From Pseudomonas soli (lineage in GTDB: Bacteria; Pseudomonadota; Gammaproteobacteria; Pseudomonadales; Pseudomonadaceae), in NCBI RefSeq assembly GCF_900110655.1, contig NZ_FOEQ01000002.1:544648-590869 (forward strand): a stretch of DNA of 46,222 nt, written 5' to 3'. Positions 36,196-45,674 of this stretch are shown here, in pieces (the first letter of the stretch is position 1; every line of letters begins with the position of its first letter). A program made the translations under genes and the position numbers. The notes under the pieces were generated by a model. It was not told where the DNA came from. It searched no databases and worked only from the letters and a program-made list of their open reading frames with translations.

Positions 36196-38406
36196 TCATT
36201 CGCCTTCGCGCCAGAACCTGCGCTGCGCACGCCCCTCCACCACCGCACCCTGGCGCCCCAGGCGCAACTCCAGCGCGCCCGCCAGCGCCGTGTCATGCAC
36301 CTGCACCCCATGGCGCCGATAGCGCTCGATCACCTGCGCATGCGGATGCCCGAAACCGTTGTTCCTCCCCCGCGAAATCATCACCCCGCGCGGCGCCAGC
36401 GCCTTGATGAACGGTTCGGTGGACGACGTGCGGCTGCCATGGTGCGGCGCCTGCAGCCAGTCGATACGCGGATCCTCGCTGGCCGCCAGCCAAGCCCGCT
36501 CCGCCGCGGCCTCCATGTCGCCGGCCAGCAGCAGGCGCTCGCCATTGGCCACCACCCGCAGCACGCAGGAACGGTCGTTGCTGGACGTGCCTTGCGGCCA
36601 ATGCCACAGCTCGAAATCGACCCCATCCCAGCGCCAGTGCTCACCACTTTCGCACAGCGCGGCAGGCGCAAGCCCGGCAACCTCCCCGGCCAGCACCCGC
36701 GTCACCGCCAGCCCCCGGCGCACCGCCGCCGCCCCGCCGGCATGATCGGCGTGACCGTGGCTGACCAGCATCAGGTCGAGGTGCCTGACCCCCAACCTGC
36801 GCAAGGTCGGCAGCACCACGCTCTCGCCCAGGTCGCTGTCCCCATGCGCAGGCCCGGCGTCGTACAACAGCGCGTGATGACGGGTACGCAGCAGCACCGC
36901 CAGGCCCTGGCCGACATCCAGCTGCCACACCTGCACCTGCCCATGGGGCACCTCCTCGCGCGGCGCCCACAAGGCCAGCAGCATCACCGCGCCCGGCAAA
37001 CGCAACGGCACGCCCCGAGGCAGCAGCACCAACAGCGCGCCCAGCGCGACCAACAGCCAGGCCCACAGCGGCAACGGTTCGGGCAGCCATGCAGGCAACT
37101 GCCCCGCAAGCTGCGCCAGCAGGCGAAACAGCCCCTCCAGCGAAAGCCCCGCCAGCCACAGCAGCCCCTCCCCCACCCCAGCCACCGGCAACGCCGCCGT
37201 ACCAAGCAAGGCCAGCGGCAAAACCGCGAAACTGATCCAGGGCACCGCCAGCAGGTTGGCCAGCGGCGCCGTCAGGCTGACCGGCAGCCCCAGCGCCAGC
37301 AGCACCGGCAACAGGCCCACGGCGATTACCCACTGGGCGCGGCTCCAGGCCTGCCAGGGCCGCCAGGCGCCGAGCCGGGCAGAGAAGCACAGCACCAGCA
37401 CGCCAACCGCGGCAAATGACAGCCAGAAACCCGGCAGCAGACTGGCCAATGGATTGATCAGCAACACCCCCGACAACGCCAACAGCAGCGGCAAGGCTGC
37501 CCCCAGGTGCCTGAAGCGCAGGCGCCAGAGCAACACCACCGCCAGCATCAGGCAGGCCCGTTGCACCGGCACGCCGAAGCCGGCCAGCCAGCCGTAGCCC
37601 AATGCCGCGGCCATGGCCAGGCCACAAGCCCAGGGCAGCCACGGCCAGCGCGATGGCCAGGCGCCCAGCCGCGCCAGGCCCGCGACCAGGCCGTACACCA
37701 GCCCGGCCAACAGCCCGATATGCTGGCCAGAGATCACCAGCAGGTGCACCGTGCCGGTGGCCTGCAGGGTCTGCCAATCCTCGCGTGCCAGCCCGGCGCC
37801 GTCGCCCAGCACCAGGGCCGTCAGCGCCGCCTCGCGCCCATGGGCATCCACGTTCATCAACCGCTGGCGCACGGCATCGCGCCAATGCACCGCAGCCTGC
37901 CCGACCTGCTCGCCGGCCTTGACCGAGCCAGTGGCGCCGATACCCCGGGCCAACAACAATGCTTCGCGGTCCGGGCCATGGGGGTTGAGCAGCCCATGGG
38001 GCTGGCGCAGGTTCACCACCAGGCGCCAACGCTCACCGGCGCGCAATTCAGGCCCGGCAAACCAGCTAAGTTGCAGGCGCCTGGGCAATTGCGCCCGGCG
38101 CGACTCAGCATGCTCCAGCTCGAAACGCACGCCGCGCTCCGTGCGGGTCGGCAGCCCCACCACCCGCCCCTCCAACCACAGTGTGCGGCCATCCAGCGCC
38201 GGGGCCAGGCGATCATCCAGCGCCTGCTGCGCCGACCAGCAGGCCCAACAGCCACCCAGCACGAACCAGCCCAGCGGCCAGATCCGCGTGCGCAGACAGG
38301 CCAAGGCCAGCAACAGCAACGGAATCAGCCACCCGACCGGCGGCAAAACGGGCAAAAAGCGCAGGCTCAACAGCCCGAGCACCAGCGCCAGCATCCCTGT
38401 GCGCAT
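36196..38406 (-). CDS. comEC: DNA internalisation competence protein ComEC/Rec2
   Basis: 736 residues. Order: two or more N-terminal membrane helices, an OB-like soluble part, the Competence domain (LVISGQHIGLLAGLVYGLVA), a many-helix channel, and a C-terminal metallo-beta-lactamase domain with LVSHGHADHAGGA. The channel passes single-stranded DNA across the inner membrane. All parts are intact. It is divergent from a DUF2062 gene. Confidence 0.94.
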   Translation of the reverse strand: MRTGMLALVLGLLSLRFLPVLPPVGWLIPLLLLALACLRTRIWPLGWFVLGGCWACWSAQQALDDRLAPALDGRTLWLEGRVVGLPTRTERGVRFELEHAESRRAQLPRRLQLSWFAGPELRAGERWRLVVNLRQPHGLLNPHGPDREALLLARGIGATGSVKAGEQVGQAAVHWRDAVRQRLMNVDAHGREAALTALVLGDGAGLAREDWQTLQATGTVHLLVISGQHIGLLAGLVYGLVAGLARLGAWPSRWPWLPWACGLAMAAALGYGWLAGFGVPVQRACLMLAVVLLWRLRFRHLGAALPLLLALSGVLLINPLASLLPGFWLSFAAVGVLVLCFSARLGAWRPWQAWSRAQWVIAVGLLPVLLALGLPVSLTAPLANLLAVPWISFAVLPLALLGTAALPVAGVGEGLLWLAGLSLEGLFRLLAQLAGQLPAWLPEPLPLWAWLLVALGALLVLLPRGVPLRLPGAVMLLALWAPREEVPHGQVQVWQLDVGQGLAVLLRTRHHALLYDAGPAHGDSDLGESVVLPTLRRLGVRHLDLMLVSHGHADHAGGAAAVRRGLAVTRVLAGEVAGLAPAALCESGEHWRWDGVDFELWHWPQGTSSNDRSCVLRVVANGERLLLAGDMEAAAERAWLAASEDPRIDWLQAPHHGSRTSSTEPFIKALAPRGVMISRGRNNGFGHPHAQVIERYRRHGVQVHDTALAGALELRLGRQGAVVEGRAQRRFWREGE

Positions 38407-38550
38407 GAGATAGAGCTCCAGAAGCGATCACGACCCCTGAGGCTTAGCCGATTGGCGGGGAAAACCTGCTAATCAATTGTCACAAACTCTGAACGAGGCT
38501 GCGTTTCAATCAGGGCATACTGACGCCCTTCAACCCTGCCGGGAGCCCAC

Positions 38551-39198
38551 ATGCCGCGCCGTCTGTTCAAACGCTACATGCCGGACCCGACCAGCATCCG
38601 CGAACATAAATCCTTACGCTTCTTCGGCAAGCTGCTGCACGACCCCAACCTCTGGCACCTGAATCGCCATTCGGTGGCGCGGGCCATGGGCGTCGGCCTG
38701 TTCGCCGCGCTCATTCCCATCCCCATGCAAATGCTGCTGGCCGCCGCGCTGGCCATTCCCGTGCGCGGCAACCTGCCGATCGCGGTGAGCCTGGTGTGGC
38801 TGACCAACCCACTGACCATGCCGCCGGTGTTCTTCGTCACCTACATGACCGGTGCCTGGCTGCTGCAGGTACCGCCACGCACGCTGCCCGAGTCGATCAC
38901 CGTCGACTGGGTCACCGAGCAGCTGGCGTCGATCTGGCAACCGTTCCTGCTCGGCTCGGTGGTGTGCGGGGTGGTGCTGGGCGTGCTCGCCTACTTCACC
39001 ACCATGGGCTACTGGCGCTGGTGGGTGGGCCGGCAGTGGCGCCGGCGCCAGTGTCGCTGCGCTGCCAACCCCAACCCGGGCTCAGGCGCGCATGCCGCGG
39101 CCGCTGACCAGCAGGCGCACGCACAGCACGTAGAGCACCGCGGTGGCCACCAGCATGAAGCTGATCGCCGTGCCAATACTGATATCCGACACCCCTAG
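38551..39198 (+). CDS. DUF2062 membrane protein with a C-terminal extension over the convergent gene
   Basis: 215 residues. YMPDPTSIREHKSLRFFGKL, then DPNLWHLNRHSVARAMGVGL and the helical DUF2062 core (LPIAVSLVWLTNPLTMPPVF) with three or so membrane helices. The family usually ends soon after the WWVGRQWRRRQ segment (about residue 165); here the frame runs 50 residues further with no membrane or family features, antisense to the last 39 codons of the ABC permease. A lost stop codon is likely. GGGAG ribosome site. Function unknown. Confidence 0.85.
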   Translation: MPRRLFKRYMPDPTSIREHKSLRFFGKLLHDPNLWHLNRHSVARAMGVGLFAALIPIPMQMLLAAALAIPVRGNLPIAVSLVWLTNPLTMPPVFFVTYMTGAWLLQVPPRTLPESITVDWVTEQLASIWQPFLLGSVVCGVVLGVLAYFTTMGYWRWWVGRQWRRRQCRCAANPNPGSGAHAAAADQQAHAQHVEHRGGHQHEADRRANTDIRHP

Positions 39199-39861
39199 GA
39201 TGCCGTAGCGGAACGAGTTGACCATGTGCAGCACCGGGTTTGCCAGCGATACGGTCTGCCAGAACGGCGGCAGCAGGTTGATCGAGTAGAACACCCCGCC
39301 CAGGTAGGTCAGCGGTGTCAGCACGAAGGTCGGGATGATCGAGATATCGTCGAAGTTGCGGGCGAACACCGCGTTGACGAAGCCCAGCAGCGAGAAGATG
39401 GTCGCGGTCAGCAACACCACGATGACGGTCACCCCCAGGTGATGCACCTGCAAATGGGTAAAGAACAGCGACAGGAAGGTCACGATCACCCCCACCGCCA
39501 AGCCGCGCAACACGCCACCCAACACATAGCCGACCAGGATGGTGTGCGGCGACACCGGTGACACCATCAGTTCCTCGATGGAGCGCTGGAACTTGCTGCC
39601 GAAGAAGCTCGATACCACGTTGCCGTAAGAGTTGGTGATCACCGACATCATGATCAGCCCCGGCACGATGTACTCCATGTAGGTGAAGCCACCCATGTCG
39701 CCGATCTGCCGGCCGATCAGGTTACCGAAGATCACGAAGTACAGGACCATGGTGATCGCCGGCGGCAGCAGGGTCTGCGGCCAGATACGCAGGAAGCGCC
39801 GCACTTCGCGGTAGACGATGGTGTTCAGGGCGACCCAGTTGGTGCGCAGTTCCACACTCAT
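39082..39861 (-). CDS. ABC-2 type transporter permease (YadH-like)
   Basis: 259 residues with six predicted helices and the ABC-2 signature region ELMVSPVSPHTILVGYVLGG, FARNFDDISIIPTFVLTPLTYLGGVFYSIN. Start ATG 39861 overlaps the ATPase stop by 4 bp. With it, it forms a half-transporter type exporter like YadGH; the substrate is unknown. Confidence 0.9.
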   Translation of the reverse strand: MSVELRTNWVALNTIVYREVRRFLRIWPQTLLPPAITMVLYFVIFGNLIGRQIGDMGGFTYMEYIVPGLIMMSVITNSYGNVVSSFFGSKFQRSIEELMVSPVSPHTILVGYVLGGVLRGLAVGVIVTFLSLFFTHLQVHHLGVTVIVVLLTATIFSLLGFVNAVFARNFDDISIIPTFVLTPLTYLGGVFYSINLLPPFWQTVSLANPVLHMVNSFRYGILGVSDISIGTAISFMLVATAVLYVLCVRLLVSGRGMRA

Positions 39862-40790
39862 ATGGCCACCTTCGACAGGTTCTTTTCCACCAGGGACACG
39901 AACAGCTCCTCGAGTCGGTTGGTCTTGTTGCGCAGGCTCTGCACCTCGATGTTCTGCAGCGCCAGCTGGCCGAACAGCGCGGTGATGCCAATGTCCTTGT
40001 CCACCTGCACCTCCAGCGTGTGCGGGGTGATCAGCCGGCACGGGTAGCCCTGCAGCTCGGGCGCGGCGGGCAGGTCGTGGCGCAGGTCAAGGACGAAGGT
40101 CTCGACATGCAGCTTGCCCAGCAGCTGGCGCATGCTGGTGTTCTCGACGATGGTGCCGTGGTCGATGATGCCGATGTTGCGGCACAGCTGCTCGGCCTCT
40201 TCGAGGTAGTGGGTGGTGAGGATGATGGTGATGCCTTTCTGGTTGAGCTCGGTGAGGAAGCTCCACATCGAACGGCGCAGCTCGATGTCCACCCCCGCAG
40301 TCGGCTCGTCGAGGATCAGCAGGCGCGGCTCGTGGATCAGCGCCCGGGCGATCATCAGCCGGCGCTTCATGCCGCCGGACAGCGAGCGCGAAGGCACGTC
40401 GCGCTTGTCCCACAGGCCCAGTTGCGTGAGGTACTGCTCGGCGCGCTCCTTGGCCACCTTGGGCGGGATGCCGTAGTAGCCGGCCTGGGTAACTACGATA
40501 TCGAAGGTCTTCTCGAACTGGTTGAAGTTGAACTCTTGGGGCACCACGCCCAGGCAGCGCTTGAGCGCCGCGGGCGAGCGGTCCAGGTCGTTGCCGAACA
40601 CGTTGACCGTGCCGCTGGTCTTGTTCACCAGGGTCGAGAGAATGCCGATGGTGGTGGACTTGCCGGCGCCATTGGGGCCGAGCAAGGCGAAGAAGTCGCC
40701 TTCGGCAACATCCAGGTCGATGCCCTTGAGGGCCTGGAAGCCGTTGCCGTAGGTCTTGGTCAGCTGTCGAATGGACAGGGCGGAACTCAT
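39858..40790 (-). CDS. ABC transporter ATP-binding protein (YadG-like)
   Basis: 310 residues. Walker A GPNGAGKST, Q-loop VPQEFNFN, signature LSGGMKRRLMIARAL, Walker B LLILDEPTAGVD, and switch His in LTTHYLEEAEQL. A C-terminal 80-residue extension follows, as in this subgroup. First gene of the pair with the permease. Confidence 0.93.
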   Translation of the reverse strand: MSSALSIRQLTKTYGNGFQALKGIDLDVAEGDFFALLGPNGAGKSTTIGILSTLVNKTSGTVNVFGNDLDRSPAALKRCLGVVPQEFNFNQFEKTFDIVVTQAGYYGIPPKVAKERAEQYLTQLGLWDKRDVPSRSLSGGMKRRLMIARALIHEPRLLILDEPTAGVDIELRRSMWSFLTELNQKGITIILTTHYLEEAEQLCRNIGIIDHGTIVENTSMRQLLGKLHVETFVLDLRHDLPAAPELQGYPCRLITPHTLEVQVDKDIGITALFGQLALQNIEVQSLRNKTNRLEELFVSLVEKNLSKVAI

Positions 40791-40923
40791 GGCGGGTCAG
40801 GTACCGATGAAAAAGGTTCGGGACACGCCAGGCAAAGACACTGGCGCAGTGAGTGCGGCCATGGTGCAAGGCCCGGCCGCACAAGTACAGTCACATGTAT
40901 CGATAGTGACTATCGAAGTGGCG

Positions 40924-41547
40924 TCACGTCAGGGCGGTCATCACCGCCGCCTGGTAGGCCGGGCGTTGCTTGAGGCGCTCGTACCAGGCTTCGAGGTGAT
41001 ACATGGCCGGGCGTTCAATCGGCATTTCGAACCAGGCGTAGATGAAGCTGCCCAGGGGGATGTCGCCCATGCCGATCTGCTCGCCCGAGAGGTACGGCTG
41101 CTTGGCCAGGGTCTCGTCGGCAATGGCCAGCAACTGGGCGCATTGCTTGTGCGCGGCGTTGATCGCCACCCAGTCGCGCTGGTCCTCGGGGGTGCGCAGC
41201 AGGCCCCAGAACAGCGGGCGGAAGGGGCCGGCGAAGGACGAGGTGGTCCAGTCCATCCACTTGTCCGCCAGGGCGCGCTGGCGCGGGTCGTTCAGGTACC
41301 AGCCCTGCTCTGCGCCGTACTCGGCGCACAGGTAGCGCACGATGGTGTTGGACTCCCACAGCACCAGATCGCCGTCTTCGAGCATGGGCACCAGGCCGTT
41401 GGGGTTCAGGGCCCGGTAGTGCGGTTCGTTGACCACGCCGAAGGCGCCGCCGGCATCGATGGACTCAAAGTCCAGGCCCAGCTCGTGGGCGATCCACAAC
41501 GCCTTGCGCACATTGCTCGAATTCTTGCGGCCCCAGATCTTCAGCAT
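40924..41547 (-). CDS. Glutathione S-transferase family protein
   Basis: 207 residues. N-terminal thioredoxin-like domain with RKNSSNVRKALW (Ser active-site region), cis-Pro in NPNGLVPMLEDGD, and the ESNTIVRYL glutathione motif; then an all-helical domain with the N-capping GMGDIPLGSFIYAW. The substrate is not known. AAGGA lies 7 nt before ATG 41547. Confidence 0.92.
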   Translation of the reverse strand: MLKIWGRKNSSNVRKALWIAHELGLDFESIDAGGAFGVVNEPHYRALNPNGLVPMLEDGDLVLWESNTIVRYLCAEYGAEQGWYLNDPRQRALADKWMDWTTSSFAGPFRPLFWGLLRTPEDQRDWVAINAAHKQCAQLLAIADETLAKQPYLSGEQIGMGDIPLGSFIYAWFEMPIERPAMYHLEAWYERLKQRPAYQAAVMTALT

Positions 41548-41741
41548 GGCAACGTCCTTATGAATGCGGGAGGTGGGACAGTCTACTCCAAGCGGTGAGC
41601 GGTGCCAGCGGCCCCCGCGATCTGTCAGATATTTCCGAACCTGAAACCAAATGCTTCAGCCAGCAAAGCTTGGGAACTATCCTACGCGCTTGCCGGAAGC
41701 CGCCGCGTTGTCGGGGAAATACCCCAGGGATAACTTCACCG

Positions 41742-41948
41742 GGTCGCCACATTTGGTGACCGGGTGTGAGAAACCCGATTCCCACAACGGTAACGCGCCT
41801 CCGTCATGGTGGCCGTGTGCGGGCAGACCTCGGTCTGGCCGGGTTTACCTTGTGGCCCGGATTTCTCACCCCGTACATGGCTGCCACCTTGATCTCGTGA
41901 GAAAGGATGCGGGTGGTGGTGTACTCGTAACCACAAGGAAGCTCTACC
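41742..41948 (+). promoter_or_regulatory. Structured leader of the DUF6124-DUF3077 pair
   Basis: A row of hairpins: GGTCGCCA (41742-41749) with TGGTGACC (41754-41761); CGGGT (41761-41765) with ACCCG (41773-41777); CAGACC with GGTCTG (41824-41837); CCGGG (41839-41843) with CCCGG (41856-41860). TTTCTCACCC (41862-41871) could also pair with the GGGTGTGAGAAA around 41762-41773, giving two alternative folds. GTGAGAAA recurs at about 41898. I recall similar sequence upstream of other Pseudomonas DUF3077 genes. 41548-41741 shows no gene. Confidence 0.5.
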
Positions 41949-42188
41949 ATGAAAAAAATCGTCCCAGACCCACCCCGCCTCGCCCCCTTCATCAGCATCC
42001 GCCCCACCCTCACCCGCGAAGAAGCCATGTCCGCCGCCGTCGAAGTGGCCACCGCCATTTCCGACGTCCTCGATATCTACTTCAAGACCAAGCCCGGCGA
42101 AACCCAGGACCGCCTGTTCACCGCCAGCGACTACCTCGGTCAGCTCGCCTGCGCCCTGCTCGAGCACAAGCCACAGGTGCAGCCATGA
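41949..42188 (+). CDS. DUF6124 family small protein
   Basis: 79 residues: MKKIVPDPPRLAPFISIRPT, then helical SAAVEVATAISDVLDIYFK and DYLGQLACALLEHKP. The family is widespread and multicopy in Pseudomonas, of unknown function, and usually next to a DUF3077 gene. AAGGAA ribosome site. It overlaps the next gene by 4 bp (ATGA). Confidence 0.8.
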   Translation: MKKIVPDPPRLAPFISIRPTLTREEAMSAAVEVATAISDVLDIYFKTKPGETQDRLFTASDYLGQLACALLEHKPQVQP

Positions 42189-42424
42189 GCCGCGGCCATA
42201 CCGCAGGCCGCACCACCTGCCTGGACCTGTTCAAGATCGAGCCGGGCGTTACCTTCGAGGATGCCTTCAGCGAGCTGTCGGTGCTGCTCGGCTGCATTCG
42301 CCACCTGACCTGCGAAGCGGAAATGGAGGGCGACCTGCTGGCCGGCAGCTCGGCGCGCATCCTCAGCGCCATGGCCAAGGCGCTGATCGACGACATGGAG
42401 CTGGGGTTGAATCGCGCCAGATAA
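42185..42424 (+). CDS. DUF3077 family small protein
   Basis: 79 residues. LDLFKIEPGVTFEDAFSELS, then VLLGCIRHLTCEAEMEG and SARILSAMAKALIDDMELGL: the DUF3077 pattern of F.V.PG....A...S.LL.....L. Translationally coupled to DUF6124. Function unknown; a two-protein partner system is a guess. Confidence 0.8.
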   Translation: MSRGHTAGRTTCLDLFKIEPGVTFEDAFSELSVLLGCIRHLTCEAEMEGDLLAGSSARILSAMAKALIDDMELGLNRAR

Positions 42425-42435
42425 TCTGATGACCG

Positions 42436-42505
42436 CATCGCGGGGCAGGCCCGCGCCCACGCCCACATTGCATATCTGGCGTGGGAGCGGGCTTGCCCCG
42501 CGATG
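42436..42505. repeat. Inverted REP pair with one diverged arm
   Basis: Arms 42436-42462 and 42479-42505, same family as 23751. The left arm has GGCAGGCCCGCGCCC where the standard is GGCAAGCCCGCTCCC, so two mismatches with the right arm. Located after the DUF3077 gene. Confidence 0.85.
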
Positions 42506-42629
42506 ACTGCATGACATTCCCCACCGAACTCCCAGCGCCCCGCCCTGTCATTTCCTAGGCAGGCCATCCACCCCGGCGCGTCTAAGCTCTTTGGGTTGGC
42601 CTAACGCTCGCTTCCAAGGAGGAAGAATC

Positions 42630-45077
42630 ATGTTGCTGTTGTGGTTGCTGGTCCTGGTGCTTGGCGCCGCGTATCTCCTGCACCGGCGCCTGGCGCCCCT
42701 GCAGATCCTCGCGGCCATCGCCGCCTATACCCTGCTGATGGGCATCTTCAGCACCGCGCCAGGCTGGCTGCTGGCGCTGATCTGGGTGGTGATCGCCGTC
42801 AAGGCGGCCTTCTTCGCCCTGCCGGAGCTGCGCCGTAAACTGTTCACCGCACCGATGTTCGGCTGGTTCCAGCGCGTCCTGCCGCCGATGTCGCCCACCG
42901 AGCGCGAAGCCATCGATGCCGGCACCGTGTGGTGGGACGGCCACCTGTTCAGCGGCCGCCCCGACTGGGACACCCTGCTCGACTACCCCGCGCCCAAGCT
43001 CAGCGAGGAAGAACAGGCCTTCATCGACGGCCCCACGAAGCAACTGTGCGCCATGGTCAGCGACTGGCAGATCGGCCAGGACCTCGACCTGCCGCCGCAG
43101 GCCTGGGATTTCATCAAGCAGCACGGCTTCTTCGCCCTGATCATCCCCAAGGAATACGGCGGCAAGGGCTTCTCGGCCTACGCCCACTCGCAGGTGGCGA
43201 TGAAACTGGCCACCCGCAGCGGCGACCTGGCCTCCACGGTGATGGTGCCCAACTCCCTGGGCCCGGCCGAGCTGCTGCTGCACTACGGCACCGAGGCGCA
43301 ACGCAACCACTACCTGCCGCGCCTGGCCCGCGGCGACGACATCCCCTGCTTCGCCCTCACAGGCCCCCTGGCCGGCTCCGACGCCGGCGCCATGCCCGAC
43401 ACCGGCGTCATCTGCAAAGGCCAGTGGCAAGGCGAGGAAGTCATCGGCCTGCGCCTGAACTGGGAGAAGCGCTACATCACCCTCGGCCCGGTAGCCACCC
43501 TGCTCGGCCTGGCCTTCAAGGCCTACGACCCCGAGCACCTGTTGGGTGAACAGGCCGAGCTGGGCATCAGCCTGGCGCTGATCCCCACCGACCTGCCGGG
43601 CGTGGAGATCGGCCAGCGCCACCTGCCCCTGGGCGCGGCGTTCATGAACGGGCCCAACAGCGGCAAGGATGTGTTCGTGCCGCTGGACTGCCTGATCGGC
43701 GGCCAGGAAATGCTCGGCAAGGGCTGGATGATGCTGATGAACTGCCTGTCGGTGGGCCGCTCCATCTCCCTGCCCGCGGTCGGCACCGGCGCGGCCAAGT
43801 ACACCAGCCTGGTCACCGGCCAGTACGCCCGCGTGCGCGAACAGTTCAACGTGCCACTGGCCGCCTTCGAGGGCATCCAGGAGTCGCTGGCGCGCATCGG
43901 CGGCAACGCCTGGCTGATGGACAGCGCCCGCCTGCTCACCGCCCAGGCCGTGGACCTGGGCGAAAAACCCTCGGTGCTGTCGGCGATCCTCAAGTACCAC
44001 CTCACCGAGCGCGGTCGCGAATGCATCCAGCACGCCATGGACGTGCACGGCGGCAAGGGCATCATCATGGGCCCGAACAACTACCTGGGGCGTAACTGGC
44101 AAGGCGCGCCGATCTTCATCACCGTCGAGGGCGCCAACATTCTCTCGCGCAACCTGATGATCTTTGGCCAGGGCGCCATCCGCTGCCACCCGTTCGTGCT
44201 CAGGGAAATGGCCCTGGCCGGGCGCGAGGACCATGACCAGGCGCTCAAAGAGTTCGACGACCTGCTGATGCAGCACATCCTGTTCGCCGCCGGCAACGCC
44301 GCCAGCACCCTGGTGCTGGGTCTGGGCCTGGGGCATTTCGAGAAGGTCCCGGGCGACGCCCTGAGCCAGGGCTATTTCCGCGCCCTCAACCGCCAGGCGG
44401 CGGCCTTCGCTTTGCTGGCCGACCTGTCGATGATGCTGCTGGGCGGTGCGCTCAAGCGCCGCGAGCGCCTGAGCGCCCGACTGGGCGATGTACTCAGCTA
44501 CCTCTACCTGTCCAGCGCCGCGCTCAAGCGCTACCACGACCTGGGCTCGCCCGAGCACCTGCGCCCGTTGTTGCGCTGGGCAATGGAGGAAAACCTGGGC
44601 CAGGCGGAAAAGGCGCTCGCCGCGCTGCTCGACAACTTCCCCAACCGCTTCATCGGCTGCGCCCTGCGCGTGCTGGTGTTCCCATTTGGCCGCAGGCATA
44701 GCGGTCCGAGCGATGAGCTGGATGCCGAGGTGGCCGCCTTGATCGGCCGGCGCAAAGGCGACCCGGCGCTCGAAGCAGTGCTGGAGGGCTGCTTCAGGCC
44801 TCAGGCCGAAGGCGACCCGGTGGCCGCGCTACAGACGGCCTGTGACCTGCTGGACGATGCGGCCCCCTTACACAAGGCGCTGCATCAGGCGGTCAAGGAA
44901 GGCAAGGTGCAGGCGGCAGCCGGGCAATCGGTGATCGACGCCGCCATCGAAGCGGGTGTGCTGCAAGCGGAGGAAGGCCAGCGCCTGCATCAAGCCGAGC
45001 AGGCACGCCGGGTGGTGATTGATGTGGATGCGTTCGACAAGGCGCAACTGGAGCCTGTGACAGGCAAGATTCGCTGA
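42630..45077 (+). CDS. fadE: Acyl-CoA dehydrogenase FadE
   Basis: 815 residues, the length of E. coli FadE. Two N-terminal membrane helices (3-22 and about 25-68) are followed by the ACAD domains: IIPKEYGGKGFSAYAHSQV, CFALTGPLAGSDAGAMPDTG, the C-terminal domain with GRSISLPAVGTGAAK and HAMDVHGGKGI, then the long FadE-only C-terminal part (DUF1974). It is the first oxidation step of fatty acid beta-oxidation. AAGGAGG lies 8 nt before ATG 42630; the in-frame ATG 42591 has no ribosome site. Confidence 0.95.
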   Translation: MLLLWLLVLVLGAAYLLHRRLAPLQILAAIAAYTLLMGIFSTAPGWLLALIWVVIAVKAAFFALPELRRKLFTAPMFGWFQRVLPPMSPTEREAIDAGTVWWDGHLFSGRPDWDTLLDYPAPKLSEEEQAFIDGPTKQLCAMVSDWQIGQDLDLPPQAWDFIKQHGFFALIIPKEYGGKGFSAYAHSQVAMKLATRSGDLASTVMVPNSLGPAELLLHYGTEAQRNHYLPRLARGDDIPCFALTGPLAGSDAGAMPDTGVICKGQWQGEEVIGLRLNWEKRYITLGPVATLLGLAFKAYDPEHLLGEQAELGISLALIPTDLPGVEIGQRHLPLGAAFMNGPNSGKDVFVPLDCLIGGQEMLGKGWMMLMNCLSVGRSISLPAVGTGAAKYTSLVTGQYARVREQFNVPLAAFEGIQESLARIGGNAWLMDSARLLTAQAVDLGEKPSVLSAILKYHLTERGRECIQHAMDVHGGKGIIMGPNNYLGRNWQGAPIFITVEGANILSRNLMIFGQGAIRCHPFVLREMALAGREDHDQALKEFDDLLMQHILFAAGNAASTLVLGLGLGHFEKVPGDALSQGYFRALNRQAAAFALLADLSMMLLGGALKRRERLSARLGDVLSYLYLSSAALKRYHDLGSPEHLRPLLRWAMEENLGQAEKALAALLDNFPNRFIGCALRVLVFPFGRRHSGPSDELDAEVAALIGRRKGDPALEAVLEGCFRPQAEGDPVAALQTACDLLDDAAPLHKALHQAVKEGKVQAAAGQSVIDAAIEAGVLQAEEGQRLHQAEQARRVVIDVDAFDKAQLEPVTGKIR

Positions 45078-45098
45078 TAGGACGACGGGTCGCTGTGC

Positions 45099-45130
45099 GG
45101 CCCTTTCGCCGGCTTGCCGGCGAAAAGGCC
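45099..45130 (+). terminator. Hairpin after fadE (terminator or single REP-like stem)
   Basis: 45099-45113 and 45116-45130 form a 15-bp stem with one exception (GGCC..TTCGCCGGC / GCCGGCGAA..GGCC) and a 2-nt loop. No T-run follows, so ending by this stem alone is uncertain. Confidence 0.55.
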
Positions 45131-45195
45131 GGGTGCCTCCCTCGCCCAACCGGCGTATACTCCGCCCCCCGTTTCAACCACCGAGGAGCGCCGCC

Positions 45196-45606
45196 ATGGC
45201 CAACCCCCACCTGGAATACCACCTGCAACTGCTCCACCACCTGCGTACCATCCTGGCCGCGCTGGGTGAAGCCGAACAGGTTCCGGAGGAAAGCCACGCC
45301 CTGTTCCTCGAGCGCTTCGACGAACTGCTCACCCTGCTGCCGCAGGACCCGCTGCAAAGCCAGTACCTGGGCCAGGACCTGATCTGCCAGGTGATCCAGC
45401 GCTATCCGCAGATCGCCCACCTGGTGCCGCGTGATTTGTTGTGGTTCTTTGGTGGCGATTGCCTGCACTTCATGCCGGATGAAGAGCTGGAGCTTTACCA
45501 GACGCTAGAAGAGCGCCGGTACGAAGCAGAGCAGAGCGGTGAAGCGTTTGATTGGCATCAAGAAAAGCAACTGCTAGCCAAACCTGCTCAGGGTGATATT
45601 CACTGA
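45196..45606 (+). CDS. Conserved small acidic helical protein, function unknown
   Basis: 136 residues, soluble and helical: LEYHLQLLHHLRTILAALGE, LFLERFDELLTLLPQDPLQS, ICQVIQRYPQIAHLVPRDLLW, FFGGDCLHFMPDEELELYQT. The PDEEL..Y..LEERR end reminds me of a Pseudomonas family that lies after fadE (PA2816 region), but I cannot name a domain. GAGGAG ribosome site. It may be co-transcribed with fadE. Confidence 0.8.
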   Translation: MANPHLEYHLQLLHHLRTILAALGEAEQVPEESHALFLERFDELLTLLPQDPLQSQYLGQDLICQVIQRYPQIAHLVPRDLLWFFGGDCLHFMPDEELELYQTLEERRYEAEQSGEAFDWHQEKQLLAKPAQGDIH

Positions 45607-45674
45607 TCTGGTATAGATGCATCCCGGCCTGATCTGGGCCGGGAACCCCAATCGCCATAGCAGGGCAAGTGAAC

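Noticed and set aside
42582..44699. A 705-codon frame antisense to fadE
   Set aside because: fadE motifs are complete on the plus strand; the antisense frame shows no domain and no ribosome site.
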